Below, piece by piece: positions 27,320 through 36,223 of a stretch of 41,480 bases of DNA. Origin of the DNA: FEN-1073 sp050010135. Lineage in GTDB: Bacteria; Chloroflexota; Anaerolineae; Anaerolineales; RBG-16-64-43. Under the pieces are notes generated by a model. It saw only the letters and a program-made list of their open reading frames with translations. It was not told where the DNA came from and ran no database searches. Numbering within the stretch: the first letter of the stretch is position 1; each line of letters opens with the position of its first letter. The stretch lies in NCBI GenBank assembly GCA_050010135.1, contig JBEKLP010000012.1:1-41480 (forward strand). Direction: 5' to 3'. The position numbers were made by a program, and so were the translations under genes.

Positions 27320-28443
27320 CCGCGGCCCCGCGCGAATTCTACGATCGCCCGAACCCGGTTGCGCCAGGTGTGCGGTTGGACGTCCTTTCGAGCCTGCTTG
27401 GCCAAACTTCCGGCCCAGGCTTTTTCGCGCCGTGCTTTTTCCAGCGCCGCCGCCCAGGAATCGATCGAATCGCCGGGAAGCAGGACACTATTGTTTTCAT
27501 TTAAGATCACACGCAACGCCGGCAGGTCGCTGGCCAGTATCAACTTCCCGGCGGCCATATACTCATAGAGTTTCATCGGACTCATGATCTCTGCGGTGTT
27601 GCCCTTGCCCTGTATGGTCACTTCTTTCTGGTAGGGCATCAGCAGCGCGTCGCAGGCCGCCTGGTAGAGCGGTAAATCCGCGTTCGGGACGTGGGCTTTC
27701 CAATGCACGTTCTCCCGATTCGACGCATGTCGCTTCCATCGTTCGATGGTGGTTGGATCTCCGCCCAGGATATGAAAGGAGACCTCCGGGAGCCGCCCGG
27801 CCAGATCGATAATCTGCTCCAAGCCGCGCCCCGCCACAAGGCTTCCGAAGTAGCCGGCGGTGAATCTTTCCGGTGGAAAGCCCAACCGGGCGCGCGCCTG
27901 CCGCGAAGTCGGTAGATCCCGATACCTCTCCAGATCCACCGCATCCGGCGCGACCAGAATCGGGCGGTTTATCAGCGCCGGATATTCTCTGCGAAGCAGA
28001 TCCTCAAGCGTCCGGCTAATGGTAATCATCCGCACCGACGGGTTCCGCGCCAACATCCGCAGATACCATGGACCAAACCAACCGGCCGGAAGTGCGTGGA
28101 TTTCCACCGTCGTGCGCAGTCCGCGCGCGGCCGCCTCCCAAGCGATGTCGATGCCGCGGGTATAGACCATGTCCGGCAAGAGGCGGGCGGCTTGGCCCGA
28201 GAGCGCGAGCGCTAGGCCGCGCCGTCCGAGGATCGGGGGAAGATTCACGCGGTGGATCTCGAAACGGATTTCCACTCCGTACATCCGGTTCAAATCTTCA
28301 GCTGCAGATTTTCCCTCCGCCGGCGGAAGGATCAGCGTCACGGCGTGTCCTTCCTGCTGCATCGCCTGGCACATCTTCATCACTTGCAGGCTGTGCGCGG
28401 AATTGGATGGCACCGCGGCGGAACTTAAATACGCGATCTTCAT
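27316..28443 (-). CDS. GT4-type glycosyltransferase (paralogue of the 26162-27319 gene)
   Basis: A 375-residue GT-B transferase beginning MKIAYLSSAAVPSNSAHSLQ. The donor part has VAPDAVDLERY, then GSLVAGRGLEQIIDLA, and MSPMKLYEYMAAGKLILASD with the EYMAA variant of the GT4 signature. The ATG at 28443 has GGGGAAG just upstream. Its stop overlaps the next gene by 4 bp. A 188-bp gap separates its start from the DUF6056-like gene that ends at 28632. That gap holds a small inverted repeat (CGCATCC 28571-28577, GGATGCG 28585-28591) with no U-tract after it. Confidence 0.92.
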   Translation of the reverse strand: MKIAYLSSAAVPSNSAHSLQVMKMCQAMQQEGHAVTLILPPAEGKSAAEDLNRMYGVEIRFEIHRVNLPPILGRRGLALALSGQAARLLPDMVYTRGIDIAWEAAARGLRTTVEIHALPAGWFGPWYLRMLARNPSVRMITISRTLEDLLRREYPALINRPILVAPDAVDLERYRDLPTSRQARARLGFPPERFTAGYFGSLVAGRGLEQIIDLAGRLPEVSFHILGGDPTTIERWKRHASNRENVHWKAHVPNADLPLYQAACDALLMPYQKEVTIQGKGNTAEIMSPMKLYEYMAAGKLILASDLPALRVILNENNSVLLPGDSIDSWAAALEKARREKAWAGSLAKQARKDVQPHTWRNRVRAIVEFARGRG

Positions 28444-28631
28444 CTTCCCCGCCGATCTATTCTCCGGACTTCCTCACGACCACACGAAAGCATGTTTTTA
28501 TCCATGGCCTTGTATCGTCGGATCTATAGGATGCGCGTACGAGCACCGCCGCTCCCGCTCAATCCGAACGCGCATCCCACGAAAGGATGCGATCCGATAT
28601 TGTTATCCCATACAGCCCAAGTAATCAAATT

Positions 28632-30071
28632 CTATTTGGTCGTCACGGTGATTCCGTAATAATCACGGAAACACTGGTTTACCCACATGGTGGAATCGGG
28701 GCCGATATCCGTCAGACCGATTCCGTTCTGAAGAGGGTCAATGGAAACGCTGTCCAACCCTTGGGATTTTGCATCCCGAAGTATTTGATCCACTCGATCC
28801 CAATTTTCGGAATATGTCCGCAAAACAGCTTCCAGTTTGATCGTCTTATACGAATTCCAGGATACCGTCAGAATCATCATACAGCCGATGACTGCGGCGG
28901 ATCCAACGCTTAACGCAAGAGGAAATTTCGGTGTTCGGATCCGGATTTTCTCGCCCGCATACTTCCCGGCGAAATATCCGAAAAGGGCTAGCGTGCAAAC
29001 CAGCGCAAACACTGGAATGATCAGCGTACGGTCCGGAGGCGCCTCCGAGGTCCCATAAGCCGCCGGCGCAAAACAGGATAGTTGAATGGCGGCCGCCGCC
29101 AACAGCAGAAACGGAAACATCCACCGACGCCGGAGAACGGTTGGGAATGGAACCCCGGCATCCGCCAGGAACCCGGAGCCCAGCATCGCGAAGACGGCGA
29201 AGAGGACGGCCGCCGTAAGAAGGTGCCTTTTGGAGATAACGATATCGACCAGAAAACGAAGACTGTTATCAACGGTGATCCGGATCAAGTCCAAGAAACC
29301 CGGCGGGGGAGGAAATGTTGCCTGTCGGAATTGATTTCCCGGGGCTGCGATCACCAGGATCATCGCGAGAACGGAACCCAGAAACCCGGCTGCGCTGAAC
29401 CATAGCAATCTCTTTCTGAATTGTTCGGGATCCAACAGCAAGCCGAAAACAAACAGGATGATCAGCAACGTGGTTTGAAGGGTGACGTAGGTTTCACTAA
29501 ATCCCCCGGCGACAAACGTCATGACCGCGCTCAGAAGAACAAGCAAAGCAGATATCCTGCTGGACGGGGAGGATTTCAGTTTATAGAGAAGCAGCCCGAA
29601 ATAGGCGGAAGCAAAAATCAAAGGCGGAACAACCGAATGCATCCCCTGTTCCCAATAAAGGGATTGGGCCGTGTTGGGCGACATTTCCAAAGTGCAGAAG
29701 AGCAGGAGCAACGTGCTTACTCCAGTGATCAGGAATTTATTGGAGTTCCCTCCCGCCGGAAGCGCATTTCCAACGGCCGCCGCCAGGGCCAGAAACCAGA
29801 GCGTCAGCACAAGCGGGGTTGTATAGGAAGTAATTCCCGGTCCGATAGTTCCCACCAAACTGTCGAGAAAATTCGCGGAAAACCTGCCGGACCAGGTAAG
29901 GTACCATTGAATGGCCCCACCGAATAATCCCCCCGCTCGCGCAAAGGCGGTGGAACAATAATCGTCGGCGATAAAGCGTATAAAAGTTCCGGTGTATGCA
30001 TGGATGAGAAGCGGAATGGAGAGGATGACAAGAGAACCATATCCAATCCATTGTTGCCACCGTCGGCTCAT
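28632..30071 (-). CDS. Polytopic membrane protein (DUF6056-like, GT-C-type)
   Basis: A 479-residue protein with about eleven to twelve membrane helices and a soluble C-terminal part of about 70 residues. After helix 1 comes FIADDYCS (Asp36, Asp37), the first-loop acidic pair characteristic of the DUF6056 family, thought to be GT-C-like. An FSETYV motif and APGNQFR lie in later loops. The layout resembles the AT-richer protein at 6887-8626. GC is lower than in neighbouring GT4 genes. The ATG at 30071 has GGAGGG 5-6 bases upstream. In a polysaccharide locus a lipid-linked-sugar transferase or polymerase is likely; this is inference. Confidence 0.86.
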   Translation of the reverse strand: MSRRWQQWIGYGSLVILSIPLLIHAYTGTFIRFIADDYCSTAFARAGGLFGGAIQWYLTWSGRFSANFLDSLVGTIGPGITSYTTPLVLTLWFLALAAAVGNALPAGGNSNKFLITGVSTLLLLFCTLEMSPNTAQSLYWEQGMHSVVPPLIFASAYFGLLLYKLKSSPSSRISALLVLLSAVMTFVAGGFSETYVTLQTTLLIILFVFGLLLDPEQFRKRLLWFSAAGFLGSVLAMILVIAAPGNQFRQATFPPPPGFLDLIRITVDNSLRFLVDIVISKRHLLTAAVLFAVFAMLGSGFLADAGVPFPTVLRRRWMFPFLLLAAAAIQLSCFAPAAYGTSEAPPDRTLIIPVFALVCTLALFGYFAGKYAGEKIRIRTPKFPLALSVGSAAVIGCMMILTVSWNSYKTIKLEAVLRTYSENWDRVDQILRDAKSQGLDSVSIDPLQNGIGLTDIGPDSTMWVNQCFRDYYGITVTTK

Positions 30072-30386
30072 TGTTGCCCTCCAAATTTATTCATAGCACA
30101 ACTCTCCGATAATACTATAAATATTCATCCTGCCCGAACCCCCGCGGCACGATCGCGCCTCCGTTGGGGAGCCCGATCCCGGCTCCCTAAGCGCCTCGTT
30201 ATAAAAACCGCTCGATTATTTTCATCTATTTATCCCCCCCCCGCGATTCTCCTTCCGTTCGGGATCCAAATAGGATAGTCAATGCCAGGGGGATTGCATG
30301 CCATGGGGTCAGGCCGGTAACAGATGAGGAAAGCTGTACGGGGAAAAGGAAGGCCATGATTCGAAGAAAAATAATCCAACACCGAT
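30072..30386. other. Intergenic region upstream of the DUF6056-like gene
   Basis: A 315-bp gap. Just upstream of the DUF6056-like gene the minus strand is AT-rich (TATAGTATTATC near 30110), a plausible -10 area without a good -35. An inverted repeat GGGAGCC (30167-30173) / GGCTCCC (30181-30187) with a 7-base loop lacks a U-tract. A run of nine C lies at 30234-30242. I find no terminator after the GT4 gene ending at 30387 and no gene. Confidence 0.5.
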
Positions 30387-31595
30387 CTATCCTCCGGGCT
30401 TCCCTGCCGCCGGGCCGGACAACACCCTTTTGTACACCGCCATCTGCTGCAGGGCATATCGCTCCCAGGTCAATTCCTCGGCTCGCGCGCGTCCGGCCAT
30501 GCCCATCGAGCGGGCCAGAGTCGGATCCTCCGCCAGCCGGATCATCGCCCAGGCGATTCCTTCCACGTCGTCTGCCGGGAGCAGGAATCCGTTCATGCCG
30601 TCTGTGATCGCGTCCGGGATGCCCCCCGTACGCGTGCCGACCACCGGCACCCCGTATGCGCCGGCCTCGAGGAAGACAAACACGAATCCTTCGAAATGAT
30701 CCCCCTCCTCCCGCGACGTCATCACCAGCATGCTCGCGCCGCGGTAGAGGGGATCGAGTTCCTCCCAGGTCAGCGTTCCGCAAAATTCCACGTTGCGGAT
30801 TCCATCGCGCGCAATGAGGGACAAAAGTTCGCCGTGGTAGGTTTCGCCCGTTCCGCCGCCGGCAATGACGTAGCGCGCGTCCGGGAATTTTTTCTGCAGC
30901 GCGGCGAAGGCCCGCAGGCTGGTCAGATAACCCTTGCGCGGTTTGATCGCGCCTACCGAAAGCACCATCGGGGAAGATGGGAAGAGCTTCGTCTCGGCCG
31001 CGTCCCGCCTGACGCGCCCGGCGAACTCGCTGCCCTGCAGCACCACTTCCATCCGCCCGCCTGGCAACGCGCTCCGAAAGCGCGCCTGCATTCGCTCCGC
31101 AGTTCCCGCGGACATCGGGCACACGCAGGCCGCGCGCCGCAGTACACCGGAATAAATCCGCGCGACGACCGGCCATCTGTGCCAGATCACGCTGTAGGTG
31201 CCGAACGCGGTGAGGACGTGCGGCGTCCCCGCCCGTCGTGCGAGTGTATCGCCCACCCAGCCGCAGGGAAACATTTCCAGCGAGTGAATCAAGTCCGCGC
31301 GGATCGGCGGCATTTGCCGCAGGGCGAACATCGTCGGTGCCATGCGGGCCAGAACCCGCAGCGATCCGCCCGCCATGGGCTGGATCTCCGGCAGGACATG
31401 GACCTCGACGCCCGGGAAGAGTTCGTGCGCCGTGGAAGCATCCGCCGCGGATACCACCAACACCGGATCGACGGCACCCCCGAGCGACTGGATAATGCCT
31501 GTTGCGGCGGTAGGCCACCCGCCCCGTCCGCGCAGGAGCGGGATGACAAATGCAACTCTCAGACGGCGTAAGGGTTTCGAGTTTCCACTGTTCAT
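30387..31595 (-). CDS. GT4-type glycosyltransferase (paralogue of the 31832-33025 gene)
   Basis: A 402-residue GT-B transferase. It opens RLRVAFVIPLLRGRGGW and contains LIHSLEMFPCGWVGDTLA, PHVLTAFGTYSVIW and KPRKGYLTSLRAFA. The last block is identical over 14 residues to the neighbouring gene. The donor end has FEGFVFVFLEAGAYGVPVVG, an EAGAYG form of the GT4 signature. The ATG at 31595 has only a weak GGA about 14 bases upstream. The AT-rich stretch 31596-31680 before it could hold a promoter. It appears to be one product of a local duplication with 31832-33025. Confidence 0.92.
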   Translation of the reverse strand: MNSGNSKPLRRLRVAFVIPLLRGRGGWPTAATGIIQSLGGAVDPVLVVSAADASTAHELFPGVEVHVLPEIQPMAGGSLRVLARMAPTMFALRQMPPIRADLIHSLEMFPCGWVGDTLARRAGTPHVLTAFGTYSVIWHRWPVVARIYSGVLRRAACVCPMSAGTAERMQARFRSALPGGRMEVVLQGSEFAGRVRRDAAETKLFPSSPMVLSVGAIKPRKGYLTSLRAFAALQKKFPDARYVIAGGGTGETYHGELLSLIARDGIRNVEFCGTLTWEELDPLYRGASMLVMTSREEGDHFEGFVFVFLEAGAYGVPVVGTRTGGIPDAITDGMNGFLLPADDVEGIAWAMIRLAEDPTLARSMGMAGRARAEELTWERYALQQMAVYKRVLSGPAAGKPGG

Positions 31596-31702
31596 GCGAA
31601 ATAAATATCCATCATTGTTTTTCGAATTACTTTCTATACCTTGATCGAAAATACATCATCTTCATTCCTTTTTGCTTTTCCTTCCCATCTTTCCTCTCCC
31701 GG

Positions 31703-31741
31703 CCTCTCCCTCCTTCCCGTGATACGGGAAGGAGGGAGAGG
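31703..31741. repeat. Perfect 18-bp inverted repeat with a 3-base loop, core of a longer palindrome
   Basis: The left arm 31703-31720 and the right arm 31724-31741 are perfect reverse complements around GAT. Outside the core, CTCTCC-type and CCCATC-type sequence on the left (from about 31682) partly pairs with GGAGAGG and GATGGGA on the right (to about 31765), with internal loops. The strand is pyrimidine-rich on the left and purine-rich on the right. A T-rich stretch (TATTTTTTATTCT, about 31776-31788) follows on the plus side. It lies in the 236-bp gap between two paralogous GT4 genes. It could be a REP/MITE-like element or a strong bidirectional terminator. A second small hairpin (GAGGAAC 31799-31805, GTTCCTC 31809-31815) follows the 31832 stop. 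Confidence 0.9.
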
Positions 31742-31831
31742 AGAAGGAGAGGGGGATGGGATGGGGGGAACTGAGTATTTTTTATTCTAAGGGTGCCGGA
31801 GGAACCATGTTCCTCAAGAGTCCCTAATCCG

Positions 31832-33025
31832 TCAACGATTTATCACTTTTTGATATTCGACCCATTGTGCCTCGGCATAGCGGTCCCAGGTAAGCCGTTC
31901 CGCCCGGGATCGGCCTGCCAGCCCCATCTGCGAAGAAAGCACAGGATTCTCCGCCAGGTGGATCATCGCCATGCCGGCCGCTTCCGCATCCGAGGGATCA
32001 ACCAGAAAACCGGTTTCTCCGTCAATCACCGCGTCGGGGATTCCGCCGCTGCGGCTTCCCACGACGGGCAAACAGTATGCGCCGGCTTCCAGATACACCA
32101 AGCCGAATCCCTCAAAGTGCAGATCCAAATCCTGCGAGAGGAGCAGGAAGATCGTCGCCTCTCGGTAGAGCCGGTCCAACTGTGAGGGATCCACCGTTCC
32201 AAGAAACTGCACCCCGCCCAAATTCTCCCGGCGGACTATGTCCTCTAAGAGTCGACGGTACTCGCCTTCCGGAGGCGGCCCGGCGATGCGATAGACCGCC
32301 CCGGGGAAACGCTTCTGAAGAACGGCAAAAGCCCGCAGGCTGGTCAGATATCCCTTGCGCGGCTTGACCATCCCGACCGAAAGCACAACCGGGGCCGTTT
32401 TCTCCCGTCGATTGCGGACGGCGCGAGGCGAAACTTGTTCGGCCGCACGGGTGCCGCACAAGATCGTGTGGACGGCGGTCGAAGTCAGATCGAACCGGTA
32501 GAAATCCCGGAGTTTGGCCTCGGTCCCGTGCGAGACCGGATAAATCGCCGCCCCCCGGCGCAACACGCCCCGGTAGAAATAATCCAGCGTCGGCCATTTG
32601 CGCCAAAGCACGGCATAGGTTCCGTGCGCGGTAAGCACATGCGGGATTCCCCCGGCCCGGGCGAGTGCATCGCCGGCCCAACCGGCGGGAAACATTTCCA
32701 GCGAATGAACCATCCTCAGCCGCAGCGGACGAAGGCGGCGCGCCGCCCACAACGCCGGGAGCATCCGCCGCAGCATGGAAGGCGTCGTCCCGTTCCAATC
32801 TTCCGCCTGCACCGCCGGCAGCGCATGCCGCTCCAGCGTCGGGAACTTTTCTTTGGCGGCTTCCTCGTCCCCGCGCGAGACGATCAGTACCGGCTCAACA
32901 AATCTCTGCAGCGAGCGGATCGCTCCTTCGACGAAAGTGACCCAGCCCCGATATCCGCGCAGGGACGGGATCATGTAGGCAATGCGTGGTTTTTCTCCAG
33001 GGAGGACGGACAGATCGGTGGGCAT
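31832..33025 (-). CDS. GT4-type glycosyltransferase (paralogue of the 30387-31595 gene)
   Basis: A 397-residue GT-B transferase. It shares MVHSLEMFPAGWAGDALA, PHVLTAHGTYAVLW and KPRKGYLTSLRAFA with the gene to its left. The donor end is FEGFGLVYLEAGAYCLPVVG. The ATG at 33025 has AGGAG 4 bases upstream; a TTG 11 codons earlier is less likely. Between its start and the next gene upstream is a 78-bp gap. The nearly identical blocks show that the two genes arose by duplication, perhaps now with different acceptor preference. Confidence 0.92.
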   Translation of the reverse strand: MPTDLSVLPGEKPRIAYMIPSLRGYRGWVTFVEGAIRSLQRFVEPVLIVSRGDEEAAKEKFPTLERHALPAVQAEDWNGTTPSMLRRMLPALWAARRLRPLRLRMVHSLEMFPAGWAGDALARAGGIPHVLTAHGTYAVLWRKWPTLDYFYRGVLRRGAAIYPVSHGTEAKLRDFYRFDLTSTAVHTILCGTRAAEQVSPRAVRNRREKTAPVVLSVGMVKPRKGYLTSLRAFAVLQKRFPGAVYRIAGPPPEGEYRRLLEDIVRRENLGGVQFLGTVDPSQLDRLYREATIFLLLSQDLDLHFEGFGLVYLEAGAYCLPVVGSRSGGIPDAVIDGETGFLVDPSDAEAAGMAMIHLAENPVLSSQMGLAGRSRAERLTWDRYAEAQWVEYQKVINR

Positions 33026-33103
33026 CGCGCTCCTGCTACGCAGAGGATCGTACTCCAAAAAAATGATTGCGGAAGCCGGAGCGGCAGTATTTGCTTATTG
33101 TTT

Positions 33104-34780
33104 TCATCCCCTGCTCTCCATCCGCCTTAATTCCTCCACCAGGCTTTTCGACCCGTTACGAATATCCTTTCCCCACACGAGTTCACGAATTCGGCGAAGG
33201 TCCGCGTCGGTCCGAGCGGCGGCCTTTCGGATCGCGCCTGGCAATTCCTCCGGACGATCGGCCGTCCCGGCCAGATGCTCATCCCCCAGTTCGACGCCGT
33301 ACGCCCGCGAAGTCTTCATCCAGACGATCGGCACCATCGCCAGGGCTGCTTCGTACAGCACGGTGCTGTACGTGCCAATCGCCACATCGACCTTCTCCAG
33401 CGCTTCGTAGACGGTCCCGGTTTGCATCAGGCGGACGCGGCCGACGGGTAAACCGTATTCTTCCAGACTCCGTTCGGATTCCCCGGGGCGCAGCTTCAGG
33501 CAGACTTCGAATTGCGGATCGCGGAGGAGAGCTTGCAGAAAGGGCGCCACTTCATGTTTTCTTGCGAGCGGTTCGGAAACCACCAGCACGCGGATGACGC
33601 CCGTCGAGCCGGCCGTATGTTCGGGCCGGCGTCCGCCGCTCCCCCGCACAGAGGCTTCCTCGGGCGGCCGCACCGGCCCGGAGACGAACACTCGGTCCGG
33701 ACCAAATAAGGCGCTGTCGCGCAGCAGACGCTTGCGAAACAGATCGCTCCACAACCCATACCGGTCGAACGCATGCGGGCGCGCTTCCGAAAAACCGAAA
33801 GCCATCAATCCGGCGTGGAATTTATTGAACACGCCGTGCTGAAAACCGAGCACGGGGAGTCCGAGCGAGAGGCAGGCAGCGATCAATTCATGGTTGTGGC
33901 GGTTGTCGTCAAAGATCACCGCCCGCCGCGCGCGTTGGAATTTCAATGCCCGTTTGAGTATCCGCTGGCGGGCGACGGAGAGCGTGCAGAATTCCAGCAT
34001 CGTGGGAACGAGCGCCCACAGCGCCCGGTCTTCGAGCGACCCGCCGGCGGGCGGAGCCTTTACCGCGGGCGCGGCGATTCTCAGGCCCGCCCATCGCGCC
34101 CAAGCGTCCGCGGATTCCAGAAAAAACACGGGCCTGCGCCGGCGGAAAAAATTCCCCAGAGCCTGGCGCGGCAACAGCGTATGGGCATACTCCGCATATC
34201 TGAATCCCTCGCGGTCGAATTCGCGGTAGAGCGGGGCAAATCGAAAATCGTTGCGCAGTCCCGGGCTGACGTGATCGATAATGTAAAAAATCGTGTCCCG
34301 CCTGGCCAGGCGAAAGCCAGCCAGCGACGCAAGGGTAACGGCGAGCATGGCTCCTTCCCCAATGACGGCTTTGAACGAACGGGATGCGCGGGCCGGCGGC
34401 AGGGAGGCAAAACCGGATTTTCCGCCGACGGCTTTCCATACCCGTTCCAGATCCGGCGGCGCGCCGTCGAGAATTATTTTTTCGGCGCCGCGGACGGCTT
34501 CCAGGACGGGAAGCACCTGTGTGAGGGGAACAAGGTAGAAACGAAGCAGCCGGTCCTGGGCATACCACCAGGGTTCGAATCCGTCTTCGACTACGAGCGA
34601 GGAAATTCTCCGGCCGGAGGAATCTTTGAGCGTATTGATTTTTTTCAGGAGATCGAGGGCGCGATCCCAATCCGGGGCTGGTATAGGGAGTATGGCCCCA
34701 TCCGGAAGCTCGAACGCTCCGTCCATCGGGGGATTCGGGCGGAAGCGAACGGTGATTGGGATTCCGCCGCGGACGTTCAA
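33104..34780 (-). CDS. GT-B-like surface-carbohydrate protein of unclear family
   Basis: A 558-residue soluble protein. The first 290 residues are not recognised. The second half looks like a GT-B fold: FDDNRHNHELIAACLSLG (290-307), then GFQHGVFNKFH with the histidine-glycine and a later histidine (315-322), and near the end VDVAIGTYSTVLYEAALAMVP. These resemble CDP-glycerol-transferase/capsule-type surface-carbohydrate proteins. The start is a TTG at 34780 preceded by GAGGG 5 bases upstream; the next ATG (34726) lacks a site. It begins 7 bp after the oxidoreductase stop, so the two are probably co-translated. Transferase activity is inferred, and the N-terminal half may be a separate domain. 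Confidence 0.82.
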   Translation of the reverse strand: MNVRGGIPITVRFRPNPPMDGAFELPDGAILPIPAPDWDRALDLLKKINTLKDSSGRRISSLVVEDGFEPWWYAQDRLLRFYLVPLTQVLPVLEAVRGAEKIILDGAPPDLERVWKAVGGKSGFASLPPARASRSFKAVIGEGAMLAVTLASLAGFRLARRDTIFYIIDHVSPGLRNDFRFAPLYREFDREGFRYAEYAHTLLPRQALGNFFRRRRPVFFLESADAWARWAGLRIAAPAVKAPPAGGSLEDRALWALVPTMLEFCTLSVARQRILKRALKFQRARRAVIFDDNRHNHELIAACLSLGLPVLGFQHGVFNKFHAGLMAFGFSEARPHAFDRYGLWSDLFRKRLLRDSALFGPDRVFVSGPVRPPEEASVRGSGGRRPEHTAGSTGVIRVLVVSEPLARKHEVAPFLQALLRDPQFEVCLKLRPGESERSLEEYGLPVGRVRLMQTGTVYEALEKVDVAIGTYSTVLYEAALAMVPIVWMKTSRAYGVELGDEHLAGTADRPEELPGAIRKAAARTDADLRRIRELVWGKDIRNGSKSLVEELRRMESRG

Positions 34781-34787
34781 GGCGCCC

Positions 34788-35831
34788 TCAGCCTTGCCCG
34801 GGTTTTCGGATTACCCGTTCGAACTCGGCGCCGAACTGCTCGTTTAATTCCTCCACGTGCAGCGCTTCCTCGGGCGAGGTGGGATTGGGCCCGTCATGGA
34901 GCACGTACTCGATAAACTGGTTGATAACGTGCTCGTGGGGGGACGGCAGGGCCTTGGCTTTGGGTTTGGGAATGATCCGCGCAGCCAGCCAGCGGCGGAA
35001 CAGCTCCATCGAGATCCGCGCGTTCGGCCGCTCGGCCAGCGCAAAAGCGGTTTTGTATGAAAACATATAGGACGCTTTGGTGCCGTGCAGGATGTTAATC
35101 CGCCGTTTGATTTCTTCAGGGTTGGCGGACATGCGGATGTTGACGTACCCGTCCCGGCTTTCCAACACCACGTCCACTTCGTCGGCGCTCATCCACGGCC
35201 ATTTGGTCCCCGTCTTGCGCGCCGCCACGCTCAGCAGGCGCATCTCCCCGACCAACGCGTACGCGATGTACAGTTGGTGAGGAAGGCTCTCCGCCCAGCG
35301 CCCGCCGGGAATTTTGTGGCACCAGAAATTGGGATCGATCACCATCCGGTCGCGGTCGCCGTTGGTCATCCAGGTGAGGCCAATGTGCAGCACGCGGCCG
35401 GCATCTCCCCGCCGGACAATCTCCGTCATGCGCAGGATTCCCGCCATGAATTTATTCTGATGCACGACCGATAGTTTGCGGCCGGTCCGCTGCTGGACGG
35501 CCACAATCTGGCGGGCTTCCTCCAGCGTGACGGCGAACGGTTTCTCCATCAGCACATCCGCCCCATGCTCGAAGGCATAGATGGCCAGATCCTTATGGGT
35601 TTGCGGCGGAGTGCAGATCGAGACAATGCGCGCGCCGGTTTGCTGAAGCCCTTCCTCGAGGGAGGAGTACGCACCCGGGATCCCATTTTCGGCCGCCACG
35701 CGCCGGGCTCTCTCCAAGTCCGGATCGCACATTCCCGCCAGGGTCACCTGTGGGTTTTTCTGAAAAAAAGGAAGATGTCGAACCGTGCCGGCGACGCCGC
35801 TGCCGACAATCAGGACTTTAACCTTTGCCAT
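34788..35831 (-). CDS. Gfo/Idh/MocA family oxidoreductase of the polysaccharide locus
   Basis: A 347-residue NAD(P)-dependent oxidoreductase. The Rossmann loop is VGSGVAGTVRH (9-19) and the signature MEKPF is at 95-99 (lysine 97 for hydride transfer). The middle contains WCHKIPGGRWAESLPHQLYIA, placing the histidine-rich substrate-loop region. The ATG at 35831 has GGAG 5 bases before it; a frame extending 29 codons upstream lacks a site. Its stop is within the Shine-Dalgarno region of the GT-B-like gene. It is only distantly like the oxidoreductase at 8861-9844. It probably oxidises a nucleotide sugar or sugar intermediate for this locus. Confidence 0.92.
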   Translation of the reverse strand: MAKVKVLIVGSGVAGTVRHLPFFQKNPQVTLAGMCDPDLERARRVAAENGIPGAYSSLEEGLQQTGARIVSICTPPQTHKDLAIYAFEHGADVLMEKPFAVTLEEARQIVAVQQRTGRKLSVVHQNKFMAGILRMTEIVRRGDAGRVLHIGLTWMTNGDRDRMVIDPNFWCHKIPGGRWAESLPHQLYIAYALVGEMRLLSVAARKTGTKWPWMSADEVDVVLESRDGYVNIRMSANPEEIKRRINILHGTKASYMFSYKTAFALAERPNARISMELFRRWLAARIIPKPKAKALPSPHEHVINQFIEYVLHDGPNPTSPEEALHVEELNEQFGAEFERVIRKPGQG

Positions 35832-36223
35832 TTCCTCTCCATCTGCGGTGGAAAGTTTTCGCCACCCGGGCAGGAAATTATACCAGTCCCGCGCCCTCAG
35901 CCTTCCCGCGGAAACCAAAGACTCTGCCGTGCCTATTGGCCCTTTGGGTTGCGCTGAATTTTATGTACCGTCGTGAATCTGAATTCCACTCGATCCAACA
36001 ACGAAGCAAAGGATATAAGTTTTACGAGAACCGCGACAAGGCTCCCGCCAAATTAGGCCTGCAGGCATATGAATAATTTATTTTTATGCGGATTCATAAC
36101 CCGGAATCAGCATTCCAGGGGGATTTCGGTTCCCATAACCATTTAAAATTGGCCGAAAATAATTGGCAATCCGGCCATAATTTTTCATGAGTACAAATGC
36201 TATCAAAGGATATTTCAAGGGAT
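35832..36223. other. Intergenic region with a possible promoter and a second hairpin
   Basis: About 390 bp between the terminator of the 262-residue-protein gene and the oxidoreductase. On the minus strand TTGTCG (36034-36039) and TATATC (36012-36017) are 16 bases apart, a weak promoter candidate for the oxidoreductase operon. TGGCCG (36150-36155) pairs with CGGCCA (36172-36177) and is followed on the minus strand by ATTTTAAA, a possible second, weaker terminator. The stretch is AT-richer than the genes around it. Confidence 0.4.

Noticed and set aside
28571..28591. 7-bp inverted repeat downstream of the DUF6056-like gene as a terminator
   Set aside because: No run of T follows on the minus strand, so it does not meet the usual terminator pattern.
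30167..30187. GGGAGCC/GGCTCCC hairpin as a terminator
   Set aside because: Not followed by a U-tract on either strand and not directly after a gene.
30226..31518. 430-codon minus-strand frame overlapping the GT4 gene at 30387
   Set aside because: It is another frame of the same strand, arginine- and glycine-rich as expected in high-GC DNA, while the GT4 frame holds intact family motifs.
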